Source: Rhodospirillales bacterium
GTDB taxonomy: Bacteria > Pseudomonadota > Alphaproteobacteria > Rhodospirillales > Defluviicoccaceae
Reading direction: 5' to 3'
Length of the DNA: 41,167 bases
Assembly (NCBI GenBank): GCA_025458035.1
Contig: JALOTH010000008.1
Location: 1-41,167 of the forward strand
The notes under the pieces are model-generated. The model was not told where the DNA came from. It saw only the letters and a program-made list of their open reading frames with translations, and did not search any database. Both the position numbers and the translations under genes were made by a program. The stretch's first letter is position 1. Each line of letters starts with the position of its first letter. This document shows positions 1 to 9,463 of this stretch, piece by piece.

Positions 1-1287
1 GCTTTGCCGGCTGAGACCGAGGAGTTCGGCCGTCAACGTGCGGTTTCCCCGGGTCAATTGGAGAGCCGCTTCGATGTAATGCCGTTCGACGACGCCGACT
101 GTCTCGCGGACGAGTTGGCTCAACGGACTCTTGCCGACCTCCTGCGTCAGCGCGTTCAGCATCGAGCCCAGCCCGTCGCCGGCGACCGACGTCGGCAGAC
201 GGTGTCCGACCGCGCGAATGACGACGCCAATCTCGGCAAACCCGGCCTCGGACACGCCGGCCGCGGAAATCTCGACTTCGACATCGGTGCCAAGCTCGCC
301 GTGGATCGATGTCGAGAACAGCCGGACGAAGCCATGTTCACGAATGTTGACGATCATGACCTTAAGGTCGGCACCGGGACGGCCAAGCCATCGTCCGAGA
401 CGCTGGCCAACCACAATCCCCTCCGCTCCAACCTGCACGAGATCGAGGAAAGCCCGGTTCGCGCGGATGATGACACCGTCCCGATCCATGACAACGAAAC
501 CGTCGGGCAACCGATCGATCAGCTCGGCGAGCGAACCCCCTTCGTTCGGGTTGGCTTCGGCCGGGGGCAGCCCGGCCGGCGACAGTTGCAGCAAGAACAC
601 CGAGCCCGGCGAAGCGGTCATCACCGAGGCGCGCAACAGCCACGGTTGGCGGTGGCGTCCCAGGTGGATCAGCAGGCTGGGCGCCTTTCCCTGCTCGCGG
701 ACGCGGTTGAGCATGGCGACGACGGCGCTCCGGTCCTCGGGCGCCACTTCCCGCAGCAGGTCTTGACCCTCGGAGCGGGAGCCGAGGGCGCTGATCGCCG
801 CCGGATTGGCCTCGATGATGTGGAAATTGGCGGCCCGCACCAGCAGCACGGCCTCCTTCGAAGCGTCGAAGAGGAGGCGATAGCGGGCTTCCGCCTCACG
901 CACCTTCCAGTAGTCCCGCTCCATCGCGTGCTGCGCGGCAACCAGGCGCGCTTGCAGTTCGGCGACCGCTTCCAGGCTCTTGCCCACGGCGATGAGGCCG
1001 CCGCCATTGCCCAGGGAGACCGCCGTATACTCGATCGGCAGTTCGAGACCGCTTGGAAAGCGTTGATTGACTTGTCGAAAACCGGAAGCGCCGTTTTCGC
1101 GGGCATCCTCGACAAGGCGGCGTACCTTATCGGCGCCGACATCGGCCACCGTTTCGGCCCAGGGCCGGCCGATCCAGCCATCGGCGCCACCCTGCGGAAC
1201 GTCCGCCGACAGCCTCGCCTCGCGGATAATCCCCTCGCGATCGAGAACGAGAGTGATATCGGGTTGCTGGACGCGTGTACTAATCAT
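1..1287 (-). CDS. ppsR: PpsR/CrtJ-family transcriptional regulator, cysteine-less paralogue (3' end cut by window)
   Basis: This gene is absent from the ORF track because it runs off the left edge. Reverse translation from the ATG at 1287 gives 429 residues (MISTRVQQPDITLVLDREG...) ending inside a Fis-type helix-turn-helix (LTAELLGLSRQS), so only about 10-20 residues are missing. The layout is an N-terminal PAS-like region (about 1-105), a Q-linker helix (ELQARLVAAQHAMERDYW), a second PAS (about 137-235), a third PAS (about 253-360) and the C-terminal helix-turn-helix. PpsR/CrtJ proteins repress photosynthesis genes under oxygen. The redox cysteine found just before the helix-turn-helix in the family is Tyr404 here (VERHYIEAAL), and no cysteine occurs anywhere in the visible protein. 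The second ppsR in this window keeps it. No in-frame start lies upstream of 1287. Family assignment is firm; loss of thiol sensing is inferred. Confidence 0.9.
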   Translation of the reverse strand, partial: MISTRVQQPDITLVLDREGIIREARLSADVPQGGADGWIGRPWAETVADVGADKVRRLVEDARENGASGFRQVNQRFPSGLELPIEYTAVSLGNGGGLIAVGKSLEAVAELQARLVAAQHAMERDYWKVREAEARYRLLFDASKEAVLLVRAANFHIIEANPAAISALGSRSEGQDLLREVAPEDRSAVVAMLNRVREQGKAPSLLIHLGRHRQPWLLRASVMTASPGSVFLLQLSPAGLPPAEANPNEGGSLAELIDRLPDGFVVMDRDGVIIRANRAFLDLVQVGAEGIVVGQRLGRWLGRPGADLKVMIVNIREHGFVRLFSTSIHGELGTDVEVEISAAGVSEAGFAEIGVVIRAVGHRLPTSVAGDGLGSMLNALTQEVGKSPLSQLVRETVGVVERHYIEAALQLTRGNRTLTAELLGLSRQS

Positions 1288-1342
1288 AGCCGCGATGCCT
1301 CGGCGACGGTCATGGTCGGAAATTCGACTGCTTCAAGACTGC

Positions 1343-1370
1343 ACTATAACACGGACTGGGGCAGGCCCAA
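1343..1370 (-). promoter_or_regulatory. Possible sigma70-type promoter of the cysteine-less ppsR
   Basis: On the minus strand TTGGGC (1370-1365) is followed after 16 bases by TATAGT (1348-1343). The -10 matches 5 of 6 consensus bases and the -35 only 3 of 6. Transcription would begin near 1336, about 50 bases before the ATG. No TGT-N12-ACA palindrome is visible in this 227-bp gap. The call is tentative. Confidence 0.3.
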
Positions 1371-1514
1371 GCCCAGATGCGTCGATGATGGACATGGGTC
1401 GCAGCCTGCCCGCCGTTTCGGACGGGGAGACGGCGGCCAGCCTTGCTTCTTGCCGCACCCGTTTGGGGCTCACGTCGTCGGCAATCGGGCGCAAGGCGGT
1501 TTCGCACCGCACCC

Positions 1515-1958
1515 TCACTCCGAGGTCTTGCCAGACTGCTGTCTCCGGTCGATGGCCTCTTCCAAGCTGAGCTTCGTGACCTCATACAAATCACGCACCG
1601 ACACCATGCCCACCAGCCGGCCCTGATCGACGACGGGAAGATGGCGGTAGCCGCGCAGCCGCATCAGGGTGAGGGCGTCTTCTGCCGTGTCATCGGGGCG
1701 CAACGTGTCGGGATTGGCGCTCATGATGTCTTTCAGTGCCGTCAGCGTCGGATCGCGGCCTTCCGCGACCACTCGCCGGGTGATGTCACGCTCGGTGACG
1801 ATGCCGATCACCTGGCGGCGGTCGTCGACAATGACGATGGCGCCAACGTTGAAATAGCTCATCCGGCGGGCCGCTTCGTCGACACGGCCATCCGCCTGCA
1901 TCGCGCACAGCTTCTGCTCGTGGATGATATCGGGGATGATCTTCAGCCTGTGCGGCAT
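1515..1958 (-). CDS. Tandem CBS-domain protein
   Basis: The 147-residue protein consists of two CBS domains and little else. The first covers roughly residues 8-70 (AIVIVDDRRQVIGIVTERDITRRV) and the second roughly 78-135 (YRHLPVVDQGRLVGMVSVRDLYEV). CBS pairs usually bind adenosine nucleotides and act as energy-state sensors. There is no attached catalytic or DNA-binding domain, so the partner is unknown. It lies 42 bp downstream of bchJ in the same direction and may be the last gene of the bch/puh operon, with ppsR beyond it. The family call is firm, but a role in photosynthesis is inferred only from position. The ATG at 1958 is the natural start because the CBS fold begins soon after it. Confidence 0.88.
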   Translation of the reverse strand: MPHRLKIIPDIIHEQKLCAMQADGRVDEAARRMSYFNVGAIVIVDDRRQVIGIVTERDITRRVVAEGRDPTLTALKDIMSANPDTLRPDDTAEDALTLMRLRGYRHLPVVDQGRLVGMVSVRDLYEVTKLSLEEAIDRRQQSGKTSE

Positions 1959-2000
1959 GTCCTGAGCTGCTCCGGCTGCCGGGGCGCGGTTGGCCGCCGC

Positions 2001-2678
2001 CTATGACCACCGAACGTCGAAAACGCACGATGCGTTGCCCATGGCGGCACATTCAACCTCATGAACCGTGGCCCCATGGTGGACCAATTCGCGATAAAGC
2101 CGCTCGAAGGTCGCCGCAAAGTAGGCGCACGCGGGCATCGCGGTGCTGAGCTGCCGACAGATCGGGCAGCCGGTGATGGCGATCCGTGGCGATGCGCCGC
2201 CCTTCGCGTCGAACTGTCCACTGCCGACGAACGTCCAGGCGTTGCTGGCGATGGCGGCAAGGAGCAACCGGCTTGCGAGGCCCGGCGGCAAGCGCCGAAG
2301 CACCCATTGCGCCAACCGCGGAATGCGGTGGGCGAGGAGGTAGTCGGCGGTGCGCGAGCCCGCCGATCGGCAGACCGCGAGCACCGTGTCCGGACCGAGG
2401 TCGCGAACGATGGCGGCATGAAGCGCGGAGACGTCCGCCTCGGCCACCATCTGCGTCGGCGGTAGGTCGAGGTAATGCGCAAGGTTGCAGTCGGTGAACA
2501 CGCGCCGCGTTGCCGCCGGGCCGATTTCCTCGGCCAGCGCCTCGGCCATGCGGGTGATGGCGTTGGGGCCAATGCGCCCGGAGCGAGCCGCGTGCGCAGC
2601 GGCATCCCCCTCTGGCGCAACGGCCGCTCCGTTGCCGCTGCCGGCCCGCAGGCGCTGAGACGGCAGCGACACGGTCAC
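2001..2678 (-). CDS. bchJ: BchJ, V4R-domain bacteriochlorophyll biosynthesis protein
   Basis: The 225-residue protein matches BchJ. It has a variable N-terminus, then a helical segment (RIGPNAITRMAEALAEEIG) and a C-terminal 4-vinyl-reductase (V4R) domain with clustered cysteines (ITGCPICRQLSTAMPACAYFAATFERLY) and the ending MGNASCVFDVRW. BchJ was first proposed as the 4-vinyl reductase of divinyl protochlorophyllide. Later work suggests it assists the pathway, perhaps as a tetrapyrrole-binding factor, rather than being the main reductase. It starts 7 bases after the bchE stop, so the two are probably co-translated. Pairing with bchE is common in purple bacteria. Confidence 0.9.
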   Translation of the reverse strand: MTVSLPSQRLRAGSGNGAAVAPEGDAAAHAARSGRIGPNAITRMAEALAEEIGPAATRRVFTDCNLAHYLDLPPTQMVAEADVSALHAAIVRDLGPDTVLAVCRSAGSRTADYLLAHRIPRLAQWVLRRLPPGLASRLLLAAIASNAWTFVGSGQFDAKGGASPRIAITGCPICRQLSTAMPACAYFAATFERLYRELVHHGATVHEVECAAMGNASCVFDVRWS

Positions 2679-2685
2679 CGGCGCG

Positions 2686-4230
2686 CTACTCCGCCGCCGA
2701 AGCGGTGATGCGGGCAGGTTCGTCCGGCAGCTGCTGATCTCCGCCGCCGCAGGCCTTGACCGCAGCGTGACGGCCTTTCGCCTTGCGCGACCGGTCGGCC
2801 GCCGCCACCCAATCCTCCATCTGCGCCTCGGCGATGGTGCGGTTCGGATCGAAGTGGAAATCGACGCGTTTACGCGACTGTGGTCCCCAGTAATTGACCT
2901 TACCGAGGTCGTAGAACTTGCGTTCGAATCCAGCTTTCAGGAAAGCCTTCAGGCAACCGAGGAGATACCGCCGGCGGAAGCCGGTCCCTGCCCAAGGATA
3001 CGAGAAAAGCGCCTTGAAGCTGTAAAAGCGGCGGTAGTTGTGCATGACGCGGTCCAACAACTCGCCGCGGTCCATGGCCTCGGGCTTGATGATCGGTGTA
3101 ACGAAGTTGTACTTCTCAAAGTCGAAAATTTCCACCTTGTCGCCGAGTTCATGGAAAAGATTGGAAAATGGCCATGGCGTATACATCGCCCAGTTCACCA
3201 GATCGGGTTTCCAGTCCCGTGCCATGCGGTAGGTTTCTTCGAGGGTTTCCGCCGTTTCGTTTTCGAGGCCGACGATGAATTGCGCTTCGACGACGATGCC
3301 GGCTTCCCGCAGCAGCCGCACGGCTTTCTTGTTTTGAGCGACGGTCGTCTCCTTGTTGAAGCGATCGAGCTTGAGTTGCGCCGCCGCTCGGGTATTGATT
3401 CCCCACTTGATCTTTTCCGGGAGACCGCGGTCGATCAGCTCCCGGCAAAACGCGACGAATTTGTTGCGGTTAATCGTCGGCTCTTCGTCGGCGAGAATGA
3501 AAAAGCCGACCTGGTGATCGCGGACCAGCGCTTCGATCTCGTCGACGACTTTCTTCGGGTCGCGGACCCGGTAATCCCGCCAGAACTTCCACTGCGAGCA
3601 GAAGGAGCACGTAAACGGACAGCCGCGCGCCATGTTGGGAATGGCAACCCGTACGCCCAGGGGGATGTACTGATACTTTTCCCATTCCAGGATGCCCCAA
3701 TCGGGGTTGATGGCATCCAGGTTCTGAACCGTTGGCGCCGCTTCGGTGGCGACGATGGACGCCTCCTCACGGAAAGCGAGCCCCTTGATCGCGTGCCGGT
3801 CATGGGGCCACCGCCGCTCGTCGATCGCGCGCACGAGATCGATCAGGATCTCTTCGCCCTCGCCGCGCACGATGACGTCGATCCAGGGCGCTTCACTGAG
3901 CACCTGCTTGTACATGAAGGTGGCGTGGACGCCACCCAGGATGGTCACCGTACCGCTGTTGACCTCCTTGGCGATCTCGAGGGCGCGCTCCGCCTTGTAG
4001 ATCGATGGTGTGATCGCGGTGGCGCCGACGACATCGGCCTGCGCGGCGATGAGGCGTTCGCGGAGCGCCTCATCGGAGAGGTCATTGGTCATCGCGTCGA
4101 TGAACTGGACATCGTCGAAACCGGCGGTCTTCAACGATCCCGCCAAGTAAGCGACCCACGCGGGCGGCCAGTTGCCGGCGATCTCCGCCCCACCGGAGTG
4201 GTAGTTGGGATGAATGAGTACGATACGCAT
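2686..4230 (-). CDS. bchE: BchE, anaerobic Mg-protoporphyrin IX monomethyl ester oxidative cyclase
   Basis: BchE forms the isocyclic E ring of bacteriochlorophyll without oxygen, taking the oxygen atom from water. The 514-residue protein has an N-terminal B12-binding-type domain (about 1-140, including [16 protein letters not shown] and ILGGVHATF). A radical-SAM domain follows, with the CxxxCxxC cluster motif CPFTCSFC at residues 204-211, and then a C-terminal domain ending in a low-complexity tail. The ATG at 4230 follows a strong ribosome site (GGGAGG) at good spacing. Its neighbours are hemA upstream and bchJ downstream. The oxygen-dependent cyclase acsF is in the same operon, so the organism has both routes to ring E. 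Confidence 0.97.
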   Translation of the reverse strand: MRIVLIHPNYHSGGAEIAGNWPPAWVAYLAGSLKTAGFDDVQFIDAMTNDLSDEALRERLIAAQADVVGATAITPSIYKAERALEIAKEVNSGTVTILGGVHATFMYKQVLSEAPWIDVIVRGEGEEILIDLVRAIDERRWPHDRHAIKGLAFREEASIVATEAAPTVQNLDAINPDWGILEWEKYQYIPLGVRVAIPNMARGCPFTCSFCSQWKFWRDYRVRDPKKVVDEIEALVRDHQVGFFILADEEPTINRNKFVAFCRELIDRGLPEKIKWGINTRAAAQLKLDRFNKETTVAQNKKAVRLLREAGIVVEAQFIVGLENETAETLEETYRMARDWKPDLVNWAMYTPWPFSNLFHELGDKVEIFDFEKYNFVTPIIKPEAMDRGELLDRVMHNYRRFYSFKALFSYPWAGTGFRRRYLLGCLKAFLKAGFERKFYDLGKVNYWGPQSRKRVDFHFDPNRTIAEAQMEDWVAAADRSRKAKGRHAAVKACGGGDQQLPDEPARITASAAE

Positions 4231-4303
4231 GGCCGCCTCCCGAAACTTAAACGCGTGTCCCCGAATGGGTCACTGACTTCGAAACCGCTGTCGTCACCTG
4301 AGA

Positions 4304-5518
4304 TCACGCCGCCCGTTTCAAACTGAGCGCGGACCAGATCGTCGACAGGGCATCGACGAAGTAGTCGATGTCGGCATCGGAATGCAGTGGTGATGGCGTG
4401 ATCCGCAGGCGTTCCGTACCGCGCGGCACCGTCGGATAGTTGATGGGCTGCACGTAGATCCCGTACTCCTCCATGAGAATGTCGGTGATCTGTTTGCAGC
4501 GCACCGGATCGCCGACGATGACCGGGACGATGTGGCTCGGGTTGTCGTAATGCGGCACGCCGACGCCATCAAGGCGCCGCCGCACGGTCTGCACGCGATC
4601 TCGCTGAAGGGCGCGCTCGACGGAGCTCGTCTTCAGGTGACGGATGCTGGCGCAGGCACCGGCGGCGACCGCCGGCGGCAGGGCGGTGGTGAAGATGAAG
4701 GCGGACGCGAAGCTGCGCACGAAGTCACAGACGGCAGCCGAGCCGGCGATGTAACCGCCAAGCACGCCGAATGCCTTGGCCAACGTGCCCTCGATCACGG
4801 TGAGGCGGTGGGCCACGCCATCGCGCTCGGAAACGCCGCCACCGCGGGGGCCGTAGAGGCCAACCGCATGCACCTCGTCGATGTAGGTCATGGCGCCGTG
4901 TTTCTCGGCGACGTCGCACAGCGCGGCGATCGGCGAGATATCGCCATCCATGGAATAGACGGATTCGAAGGCGACGAGCTTGGGCCGCTTCGGGTCGATG
5001 GCGGCGAGCTTGCGGTCGAGATCGTCAGGATCGTTGTGCCGGAAGATCTGCTTTTCGGCGCGGGACTGGCGGATGCCCTCAATCATCGAGGCATGATTCA
5101 ACTCATCCGAAAGCACGACGCATCCGGGAAGCTTGGCCGCCAGCGTCGACAACGCCGCCAAGTTGGAGACGTAGCCCGAGGTGAACACCAGTGCCGCCTC
5201 GGTGCCGTGCAGATCCGCCAGCTCCTGTTCGAGCAGGATGACATTGTGGTTGGTGCCGGAGATGTTGCGGGTTCCACCGGCTCCCGCCCCGCACGTGTCC
5301 AGCGCTTCGTGCATGGCCGCGAGCACCGCCGGATGCTGGCCCATGCCGAGGTAATCGTTGGAGCACCAAACCGTGACCTCGGCCTGCCGTCCCTGCGCGC
5401 CATAGTGGGTGGCACGGGGGAAATGGCCGGCGTGGCGGGCGAGATCGGCGAACACCCGGTACCGGCCTTCCTTGCGGAGGGTCTGCAGCTCCTGCGCGAA
5501 AAAGTTTTGATAGTCCAT
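4304..5518 (-). CDS. hemA: HemA, 5-aminolevulinate synthase (C4 pathway)
   Basis: The enzyme condenses glycine and succinyl-CoA to 5-aminolevulinate with pyridoxal phosphate, the first committed step of tetrapyrrole synthesis. The 404-residue protein ([23 protein letters not shown]) is colinear with Rhodobacter HemA. It has [13 protein letters not shown], the glycine-rich [29 protein letters not shown], and the cofactor lysine in [13 protein letters not shown] (about K248). The track merges it into a 697-residue ORF whose first part is puhE read in the wrong frame. Two ATGs are adjacent (5521 and 5518); GGGAGG is better spaced from the second. The first would overlap the puhE stop as TAATG. 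Its place in the operon ties precursor supply to pigment synthesis. A second hemA may exist elsewhere. Confidence 0.96.
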   Translation of the reverse strand: MDYQNFFAQELQTLRKEGRYRVFADLARHAGHFPRATHYGAQGRQAEVTVWCSNDYLGMGQHPAVLAAMHEALDTCGAGAGGTRNISGTNHNVILLEQELADLHGTEAALVFTSGYVSNLAALSTLAAKLPGCVVLSDELNHASMIEGIRQSRAEKQIFRHNDPDDLDRKLAAIDPKRPKLVAFESVYSMDGDISPIAALCDVAEKHGAMTYIDEVHAVGLYGPRGGGVSERDGVAHRLTVIEGTLAKAFGVLGGYIAGSAAVCDFVRSFASAFIFTTALPPAVAAGACASIRHLKTSSVERALQRDRVQTVRRRLDGVGVPHYDNPSHIVPVIVGDPVRCKQITDILMEEYGIYVQPINYPTVPRGTERLRITPSPLHSDADIDYFVDALSTIWSALSLKRAA

Positions 5519-5520
5519 CA

Positions 5521-6459
5521 TTACCTCCCGTTTGTAGTTGGCGCTGGCCGCGGTGGCGAGGACGCGAACGCGCTCGCCGGCTTCAAACCGGCAAGAGGCT
5601 CGCAGGCACGCCGGCAGCGGCCGGCTGACGGCGTGTCGATGAGGGTTGGCGGCAATCTTCCGGGGATGTCCTGGCGGCACTGACGGGCGGCCGGCAGCGC
5701 CCAGTTCCACAGCGCCGAGTCCGGTAGCGTCAGGACGAGAAAGCCATGTTCCAGAACCGCCAGCAGAATCAGGCTCCCCACCAACAGGGCGCTGACGATC
5801 TCGGTCGACGTCGCGTCGCTGCGCACCACCGTCGACAGCACGGAGGCGGCAGCCGTCAGGGACAGCAGGATCGAGAACGGAAACAAGGCGTTCATCGGCC
5901 GCCTGACGATGAAGCTTTCCAGATAACGCAGGTGATCGGGGAACCACTGCAGATTGAGGTGCGGCACGCCGAGAAAAATGTTGAGCTTCGCGCTCCAGCG
6001 CATCAGCCACAGGGTGACGAACGTCCAGGTGCCGACCTGATTGGGCGCGCCCCAGGTCAGTGCGATCGTGCCGCCGGCGAAGGCGACGATCGCCAGTTCG
6101 TGGTAGAGGCTGGCCTTGAGCGCGAGCACGAAGCGCCGCCAGGCGCTGACGCCGGCAGGGCAGGGAAGGGGTCTGGGGCCGGTCAGCACACCCGTATAGT
6201 AGCTCATTTCGAGCCAACCCCAGATCAGCACGCCGCAAAGGAAGGCGACATAGGCGCCGGGAACCGTCGCCTCCCGGCTCGCCCAGCTGAGCCCGATGAC
6301 GGAGGCCGCGAGGATGACGGTGGCAACGATGAGACTCCGCCGATAGCTGGCCGGCGGCCGGTTGACCGCCAGCAAGACAAGTCCGGTGGCGCACCACCAG
6401 ACCAGCAGGGTAAACACGATCGGCAAGGCATGCAGGGTCATGCGGGGGTGTCCGTTCAC
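5521..6459 (-). CDS. puhE: PuhE, reaction-centre assembly membrane protein
   Basis: The 312-residue polytopic protein has about seven hydrophobic stretches, including [41 protein letters not shown] and the family-typical [26 protein letters not shown]. PuhE is needed for normal assembly or amounts of the photosynthetic apparatus in Rhodobacter, possibly by limiting bacteriochlorophyll synthesis. The GTG at 6459 overlaps the acsF stop as GTGA; an ATG at 6441 ([10 protein letters not shown]) is a reasonable alternative. The last 50 residues after ALPAARQ are polar and Pro/Arg-rich, and look like a non-conserved tail. The TAA stop overlaps the first ATG of hemA. Confidence 0.88.
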   Translation of the reverse strand: MNGHPRMTLHALPIVFTLLVWWCATGLVLLAVNRPPASYRRSLIVATVILAASVIGLSWASREATVPGAYVAFLCGVLIWGWLEMSYYTGVLTGPRPLPCPAGVSAWRRFVLALKASLYHELAIVAFAGGTIALTWGAPNQVGTWTFVTLWLMRWSAKLNIFLGVPHLNLQWFPDHLRYLESFIVRRPMNALFPFSILLSLTAAASVLSTVVRSDATSTEIVSALLVGSLILLAVLEHGFLVLTLPDSALWNWALPAARQCRQDIPGRLPPTLIDTPSAGRCRRACEPLAGLKPASAFASSPPRPAPTTNGR

Positions 6460-7526
6460 CAGGCCGGGGTCAATCGGACCCGGTTGGGGACAGCGTTGGA
6501 CCGTGCCGGCAGCGCGTAAAGGCGCAGAAAGCCGGCGGCGGCGGCGGCGCTCAACGCCGCCAGCTTCACCGGCGCCAGCAGGCCGCCCCGTTTACGGACG
6601 GCGGCTTTGGCTTCGGCAATCCGCCGCAGCCGTTCCAGGCCCGAGCGGAACTTCGGGTGGTCGATGTCCAGCGTCAGCGGGAAGACTTGCCGCATGATGC
6701 TCGATGTGATGCGAAACACCGTGAAATCGTAGTCGGTGGGATCGAGCCCGAGAGCAGCATAGAAATTTGGCCGCGAGTGATCGCGCACGTACATGGTGGC
6801 GAAAACGGCGAGAATGAAAAATCGGATGAGCAGCCGGTTGGGGCCCTTGAGGAGCTGCGGATGGCCGCGCATCAGCAGCGCAAATGCCTCACCATGCCGG
6901 AACTCATCGTTACACCATTCCTTGAACCAGCCAAAAATCGGATGAAATTGCCGATCGGGGTGGCGTTCGATCTGACGAAAAATCGTGATGTAGCGCGCGT
7001 AGCCGATTTTTTCGGAGAGATACGTCGCGTAGAAAATGAATTTTGGACTGAAGTGCGTGTATTTTTTCGCGGACTTCAGAATACTCAGATCGATCGCCAA
7101 GCCAAAATCGGCAAGGGACTCATTGATGAAGTTGGCATGGCGGGCTTCGTCCCGGCTCATGTACCCCATCAGCATGCGAATATCAGGATTGCTGGTGTTC
7201 TTTTTGATGTCTGCGTAAAGCAGGCATCCCGAGAACTCCGCCGTGATCGATGAAATCAGGAAATCCAGAAATTCCTCACGCAACGCGTCCGGCATCGCCT
7301 CCACCGCGGCACGGAACGCCTCCGTTCGCTTGAAGTGGCGCAGGTTCGTATCGTTGCGGAACTCGTCGATCAGACGGTCCCACTCCTCGCGAACCGCCGA
7401 AACGTCGAGCCGGTCCATCGCCGCGAAGTCGGTGGTGTAGAATCGCGGCGAGAGCAGGGTATCGGCGAGCGCCCGCTCGGTGGCCGGATTGCGGGCGGCA
7501 GGGGTCGTCGATGTCGCGGCGATCAT
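6456..7526 (-). CDS. acsF: AcsF, aerobic Mg-protoporphyrin IX monomethyl ester cyclase
   Basis: AcsF is the di-iron, oxygen-dependent enzyme that forms ring E. The 356-residue protein carries the di-iron ligand motifs at E97, E127-x2-H130 ([10 protein letters not shown]) and E208-x2-H211 ([11 protein letters not shown]). It also has the family signatures [19 protein letters not shown] and [15 protein letters not shown]. The C-terminal Ala/Arg-rich tail after [15 protein letters not shown] is less conserved. The ATG at 7526 overlaps the puhC stop as ATGA, and the gene ends overlapping the puhE GTG. Its position between puhC and puhE is conserved in purple bacteria. With bchE present as well, ring E can be made both with and without oxygen. 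No auxiliary subunit such as BciE or Ycf54 is seen nearby. Confidence 0.97.
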   Translation of the reverse strand: MIAATSTTPAARNPATERALADTLLSPRFYTTDFAAMDRLDVSAVREEWDRLIDEFRNDTNLRHFKRTEAFRAAVEAMPDALREEFLDFLISSITAEFSGCLLYADIKKNTSNPDIRMLMGYMSRDEARHANFINESLADFGLAIDLSILKSAKKYTHFSPKFIFYATYLSEKIGYARYITIFRQIERHPDRQFHPIFGWFKEWCNDEFRHGEAFALLMRGHPQLLKGPNRLLIRFFILAVFATMYVRDHSRPNFYAALGLDPTDYDFTVFRITSSIMRQVFPLTLDIDHPKFRSGLERLRRIAEAKAAVRKRGGLLAPVKLAALSAAAAAGFLRLYALPARSNAVPNRVRLTPAW

Positions 7527-8008
7527 GACGGGCGATCCTTGGGGTTGAGCAGCCGGGCGAACGCGGCGGCGTTGGTCGAGCCGAACGCGTCCAGTCCGAT
7601 GACGCGGCCCGTCGACGGGTCGGAGAGCAGGAGGCGATGATCGGCATCGCGGCTCAGGACGAACGGGAGGTCCTGGCTGACACCATGTGCCGTCCGCTCC
7701 CGGACGAGACTGCGCATCACGCCACGGATGAAGTTATCGTGGCCCGGGGCGAGCACCTCGATCTCCCGACTGGCTTCCGTGTCGATGACCACGACGGCAC
7801 CGTCGCCACGGTCGGCAAAGCGGAGCTGGCGGCTCTGCTCGGCGCTGGCGGCGGGCAGGGTCACGGTGCCGGTTCCGGTCAAGCGGCCGGCGCCGGCCAA
7901 CGCCACGGCAAAAGCAAGCAGCAGCCCGGCGCCAATGAGGGCACGTCGGGGAAGGAACTTCGAGCCCGCGTGCGCGTTCATCGCCACCTCGTGCCGCCCG
8001 CTGGTCAT
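7523..8008 (-). CDS. puhC: PuhC, photosynthetic complex assembly protein
   Basis: The 161-residue protein has one N-terminal membrane anchor ([19 protein letters not shown]) followed by a periplasmic domain with the family features [22 protein letters not shown]-like [10 protein letters not shown] and [25 protein letters not shown]. PuhC is required for normal amounts and organisation of the RC-LH1 complex in Rhodobacter. It overlaps puhB upstream (ATGA) and acsF downstream (ATGA). The ATG at 8008 is used for the overlap; an internal ATG at residue 10 (MNAHAG) is an alternative. Assignment rests on position as well as sequence, since the family is divergent. Confidence 0.88.
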   Translation of the reverse strand: MTSGRHEVAMNAHAGSKFLPRRALIGAGLLLAFAVALAGAGRLTGTGTVTLPAASAEQSRQLRFADRGDGAVVVIDTEASREIEVLAPGHDNFIRGVMRSLVRERTAHGVSQDLPFVLSRDADHRLLLSDPSTGRVIGLDAFGSTNAAAFARLLNPKDRPS

Positions 8009-8667
8009 GCCGCGGTCGCCAAGGGCCGCGGCTTGGCGAGCACCGCAACGGCCGGTTCGTCCGCCTGCGGCGTTGGCGCCGGCGCCGGCTGGTGCATCGG
8101 CGCGAGCGCGGCGGCGAGGATCTGAGCAACGCGGGCGGCATCGGGGATGCAGCGGAGAGTGGGCTCAGGCCGCGAAACGCGCCACGGCCGGACGTGTGGC
8201 CAAGCCACGAAATAACCCAGCCGCTGCGACGCCGTTGGCGTCAGGGAGATATCGCCGCTGCCGTCGCCGTACGATCGCAGGCCGGCCGCCTCCACGGCGG
8301 AAAAGGGAACGTTGATGGTCATCGGCAGAGCGACGCCGACGCTCATGACGAGCCGCCGATTGGTCAGGGTGTAAACGGTTGAGCGGGAGATCAGCCACGC
8401 CAGCAAACCAAACAACGCAATCGCCGCGAGCAACACCGGCAGCAACAGTGCGGCGGACAGGAGGGCGTCGGCGGCGGCGGCGCCGTCCGCCAGGCCGGAC
8501 GCCATGCGCCAGGCCATCAGGACGCCGAAGTAGATGGTGATCATCCGCAGGTGAAACAGGCGCACGGCCAGGCTGCGCCAAGCCGGTGCCCCCTGCCAAA
8601 GGATGTGTTCGCCGTCGGGCAGCCGCTCCGGCAAGCCGCGGTCGTGTTCGAGGTCGTGGTCGGTCAC
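8005..8667 (-). CDS. puhB: PuhB, reaction-centre assembly membrane protein with PH-like domain
   Basis: The 220-residue protein begins LPDGEHILWQGAPAWRSLAVRLFHLR, the typical start of PuhB. It has two or three membrane segments (MITIYFGVLMAWRMASG and ALLSAALLLPVLLAAIALFGLLAWLI). A bacterial PH-like domain follows: STVYTLTNRRLVMSVGVALPMTINVPFSAVEAAGLR. PuhB assists assembly of the reaction centre. The start is GTG at 8667, overlapping the puhA stop as GTGA, and the stop overlaps puhC. The Ala/Pro-rich C-terminus is not conserved. Confidence 0.9.
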   Translation of the reverse strand: MTDHDLEHDRGLPERLPDGEHILWQGAPAWRSLAVRLFHLRMITIYFGVLMAWRMASGLADGAAAADALLSAALLLPVLLAAIALFGLLAWLISRSTVYTLTNRRLVMSVGVALPMTINVPFSAVEAAGLRSYGDGSGDISLTPTASQRLGYFVAWPHVRPWRVSRPEPTLRCIPDAARVAQILAAALAPMHQPAPAPTPQADEPAVAVLAKPRPLATAA

Positions 8668-9437
8668 AGCAGCGGCTCCGCGCGGCTTGGTGTGGCATAG
8701 AGATGACCGCTGGCGAAATAGGCCGAGATGCGATCTTCTTCACGCGCCGTGATTTGGTCGGGGTTCTGCAAGGCCGGCACGGTGGCGAAATGGCGGGCAA
8801 GCACCGAGGCGACCTTGACCTGGCGCCGGCCGCCATCGACGCGAGCGAAGGTCATCGGCAGCAGGGCGCGCCGGGGGGTCGTGCCGCTCACCTCGACTTC
8901 GAGGAAGCTGATCCGCGGCTCCGCGCGATCCACCCACACGTCCTTGACGACACCGGCGACCGCGCCGTCGGCGGCGACGACGGTCATGCCGCGCGGATCG
9001 GGATCCTGGGGTTCGATCCAGAAGTCGGTGGCGACGCGCAGCGGCGCCATGCGCGGTTCGCCTTCGAGCGTCAGCTCGGGCTTATCGGAGCGCAGCGCGT
9101 AGGCGGCCGGGCCAACCGCGTCGAGCATCGGATCTCCCGTCGGCTGCAGCGGGGCGCCCGGAAACGCGGCGACGGGCTTTGCCTTGATCTCCCGGGTGTC
9201 GTGCTCCGCGCGCGGCGCGGTTTCGATGCCGCCGTGGGGGAGCCGGAACGTCTTCGGCTCCGGCACCCAAATGAACCCATGGTCCAAGGGCTTGCCGGTG
9301 ATGTCGTTGATGAGCGGATAGCCCTCGCGCCGATCTTCCCGCCGCAGATAAAAGATCAGCCCGGCGAAAAAGATCCAGAAGGCGTAGAGAACAACCAGTG
9401 CCACGTCGATCCCGCTGGTGATGGCGCCGATTTCCAT
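8664..9437 (-). CDS. puhA: PuhA, photosynthetic reaction centre H subunit
   Basis: The H subunit caps the cytoplasmic side of the reaction centre and helps proton delivery to the secondary quinone. The 257-residue protein has the single N-terminal membrane helix (DVALVVLYAFWIFFAGLIFYLRREDRREGYPL) and a cytoplasmic PRC-barrel domain (GVVKDVWVDRAEPRISFLEVEV). It also has the conserved end DQITAREEDRISAYFASGHLYATPSRAEPLL. A strong ribosome site (AAGGAGGG) precedes the ATG at 9437, as expected for a highly expressed structural subunit. The L and M subunits (puf operon) lie outside this window. Confidence 0.97.
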   Translation of the reverse strand: MEIGAITSGIDVALVVLYAFWIFFAGLIFYLRREDRREGYPLINDITGKPLDHGFIWVPEPKTFRLPHGGIETAPRAEHDTREIKAKPVAAFPGAPLQPTGDPMLDAVGPAAYALRSDKPELTLEGEPRMAPLRVATDFWIEPQDPDPRGMTVVAADGAVAGVVKDVWVDRAEPRISFLEVEVSGTTPRRALLPMTFARVDGGRRQVKVASVLARHFATVPALQNPDQITAREEDRISAYFASGHLYATPSRAEPLL

Positions 9438-9463
9438 GTGTCGTCCCTCCTTGGCTGCTGCCG

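Noticed and set aside
4-1626. 540-residue plus-strand ORF, the first in the track
   Set aside because: It is the antisense shadow of the partial ppsR and the CBS gene. The minus strand reads as a clear PpsR in a frame that the track omits because it is open at the window edge.
4304-6397. Apparent 697-residue fusion upstream of hemA
   Set aside because: The first 290 residues are puhE read out of frame. HemA has its own ribosome site and the family start at MDYQNFF.
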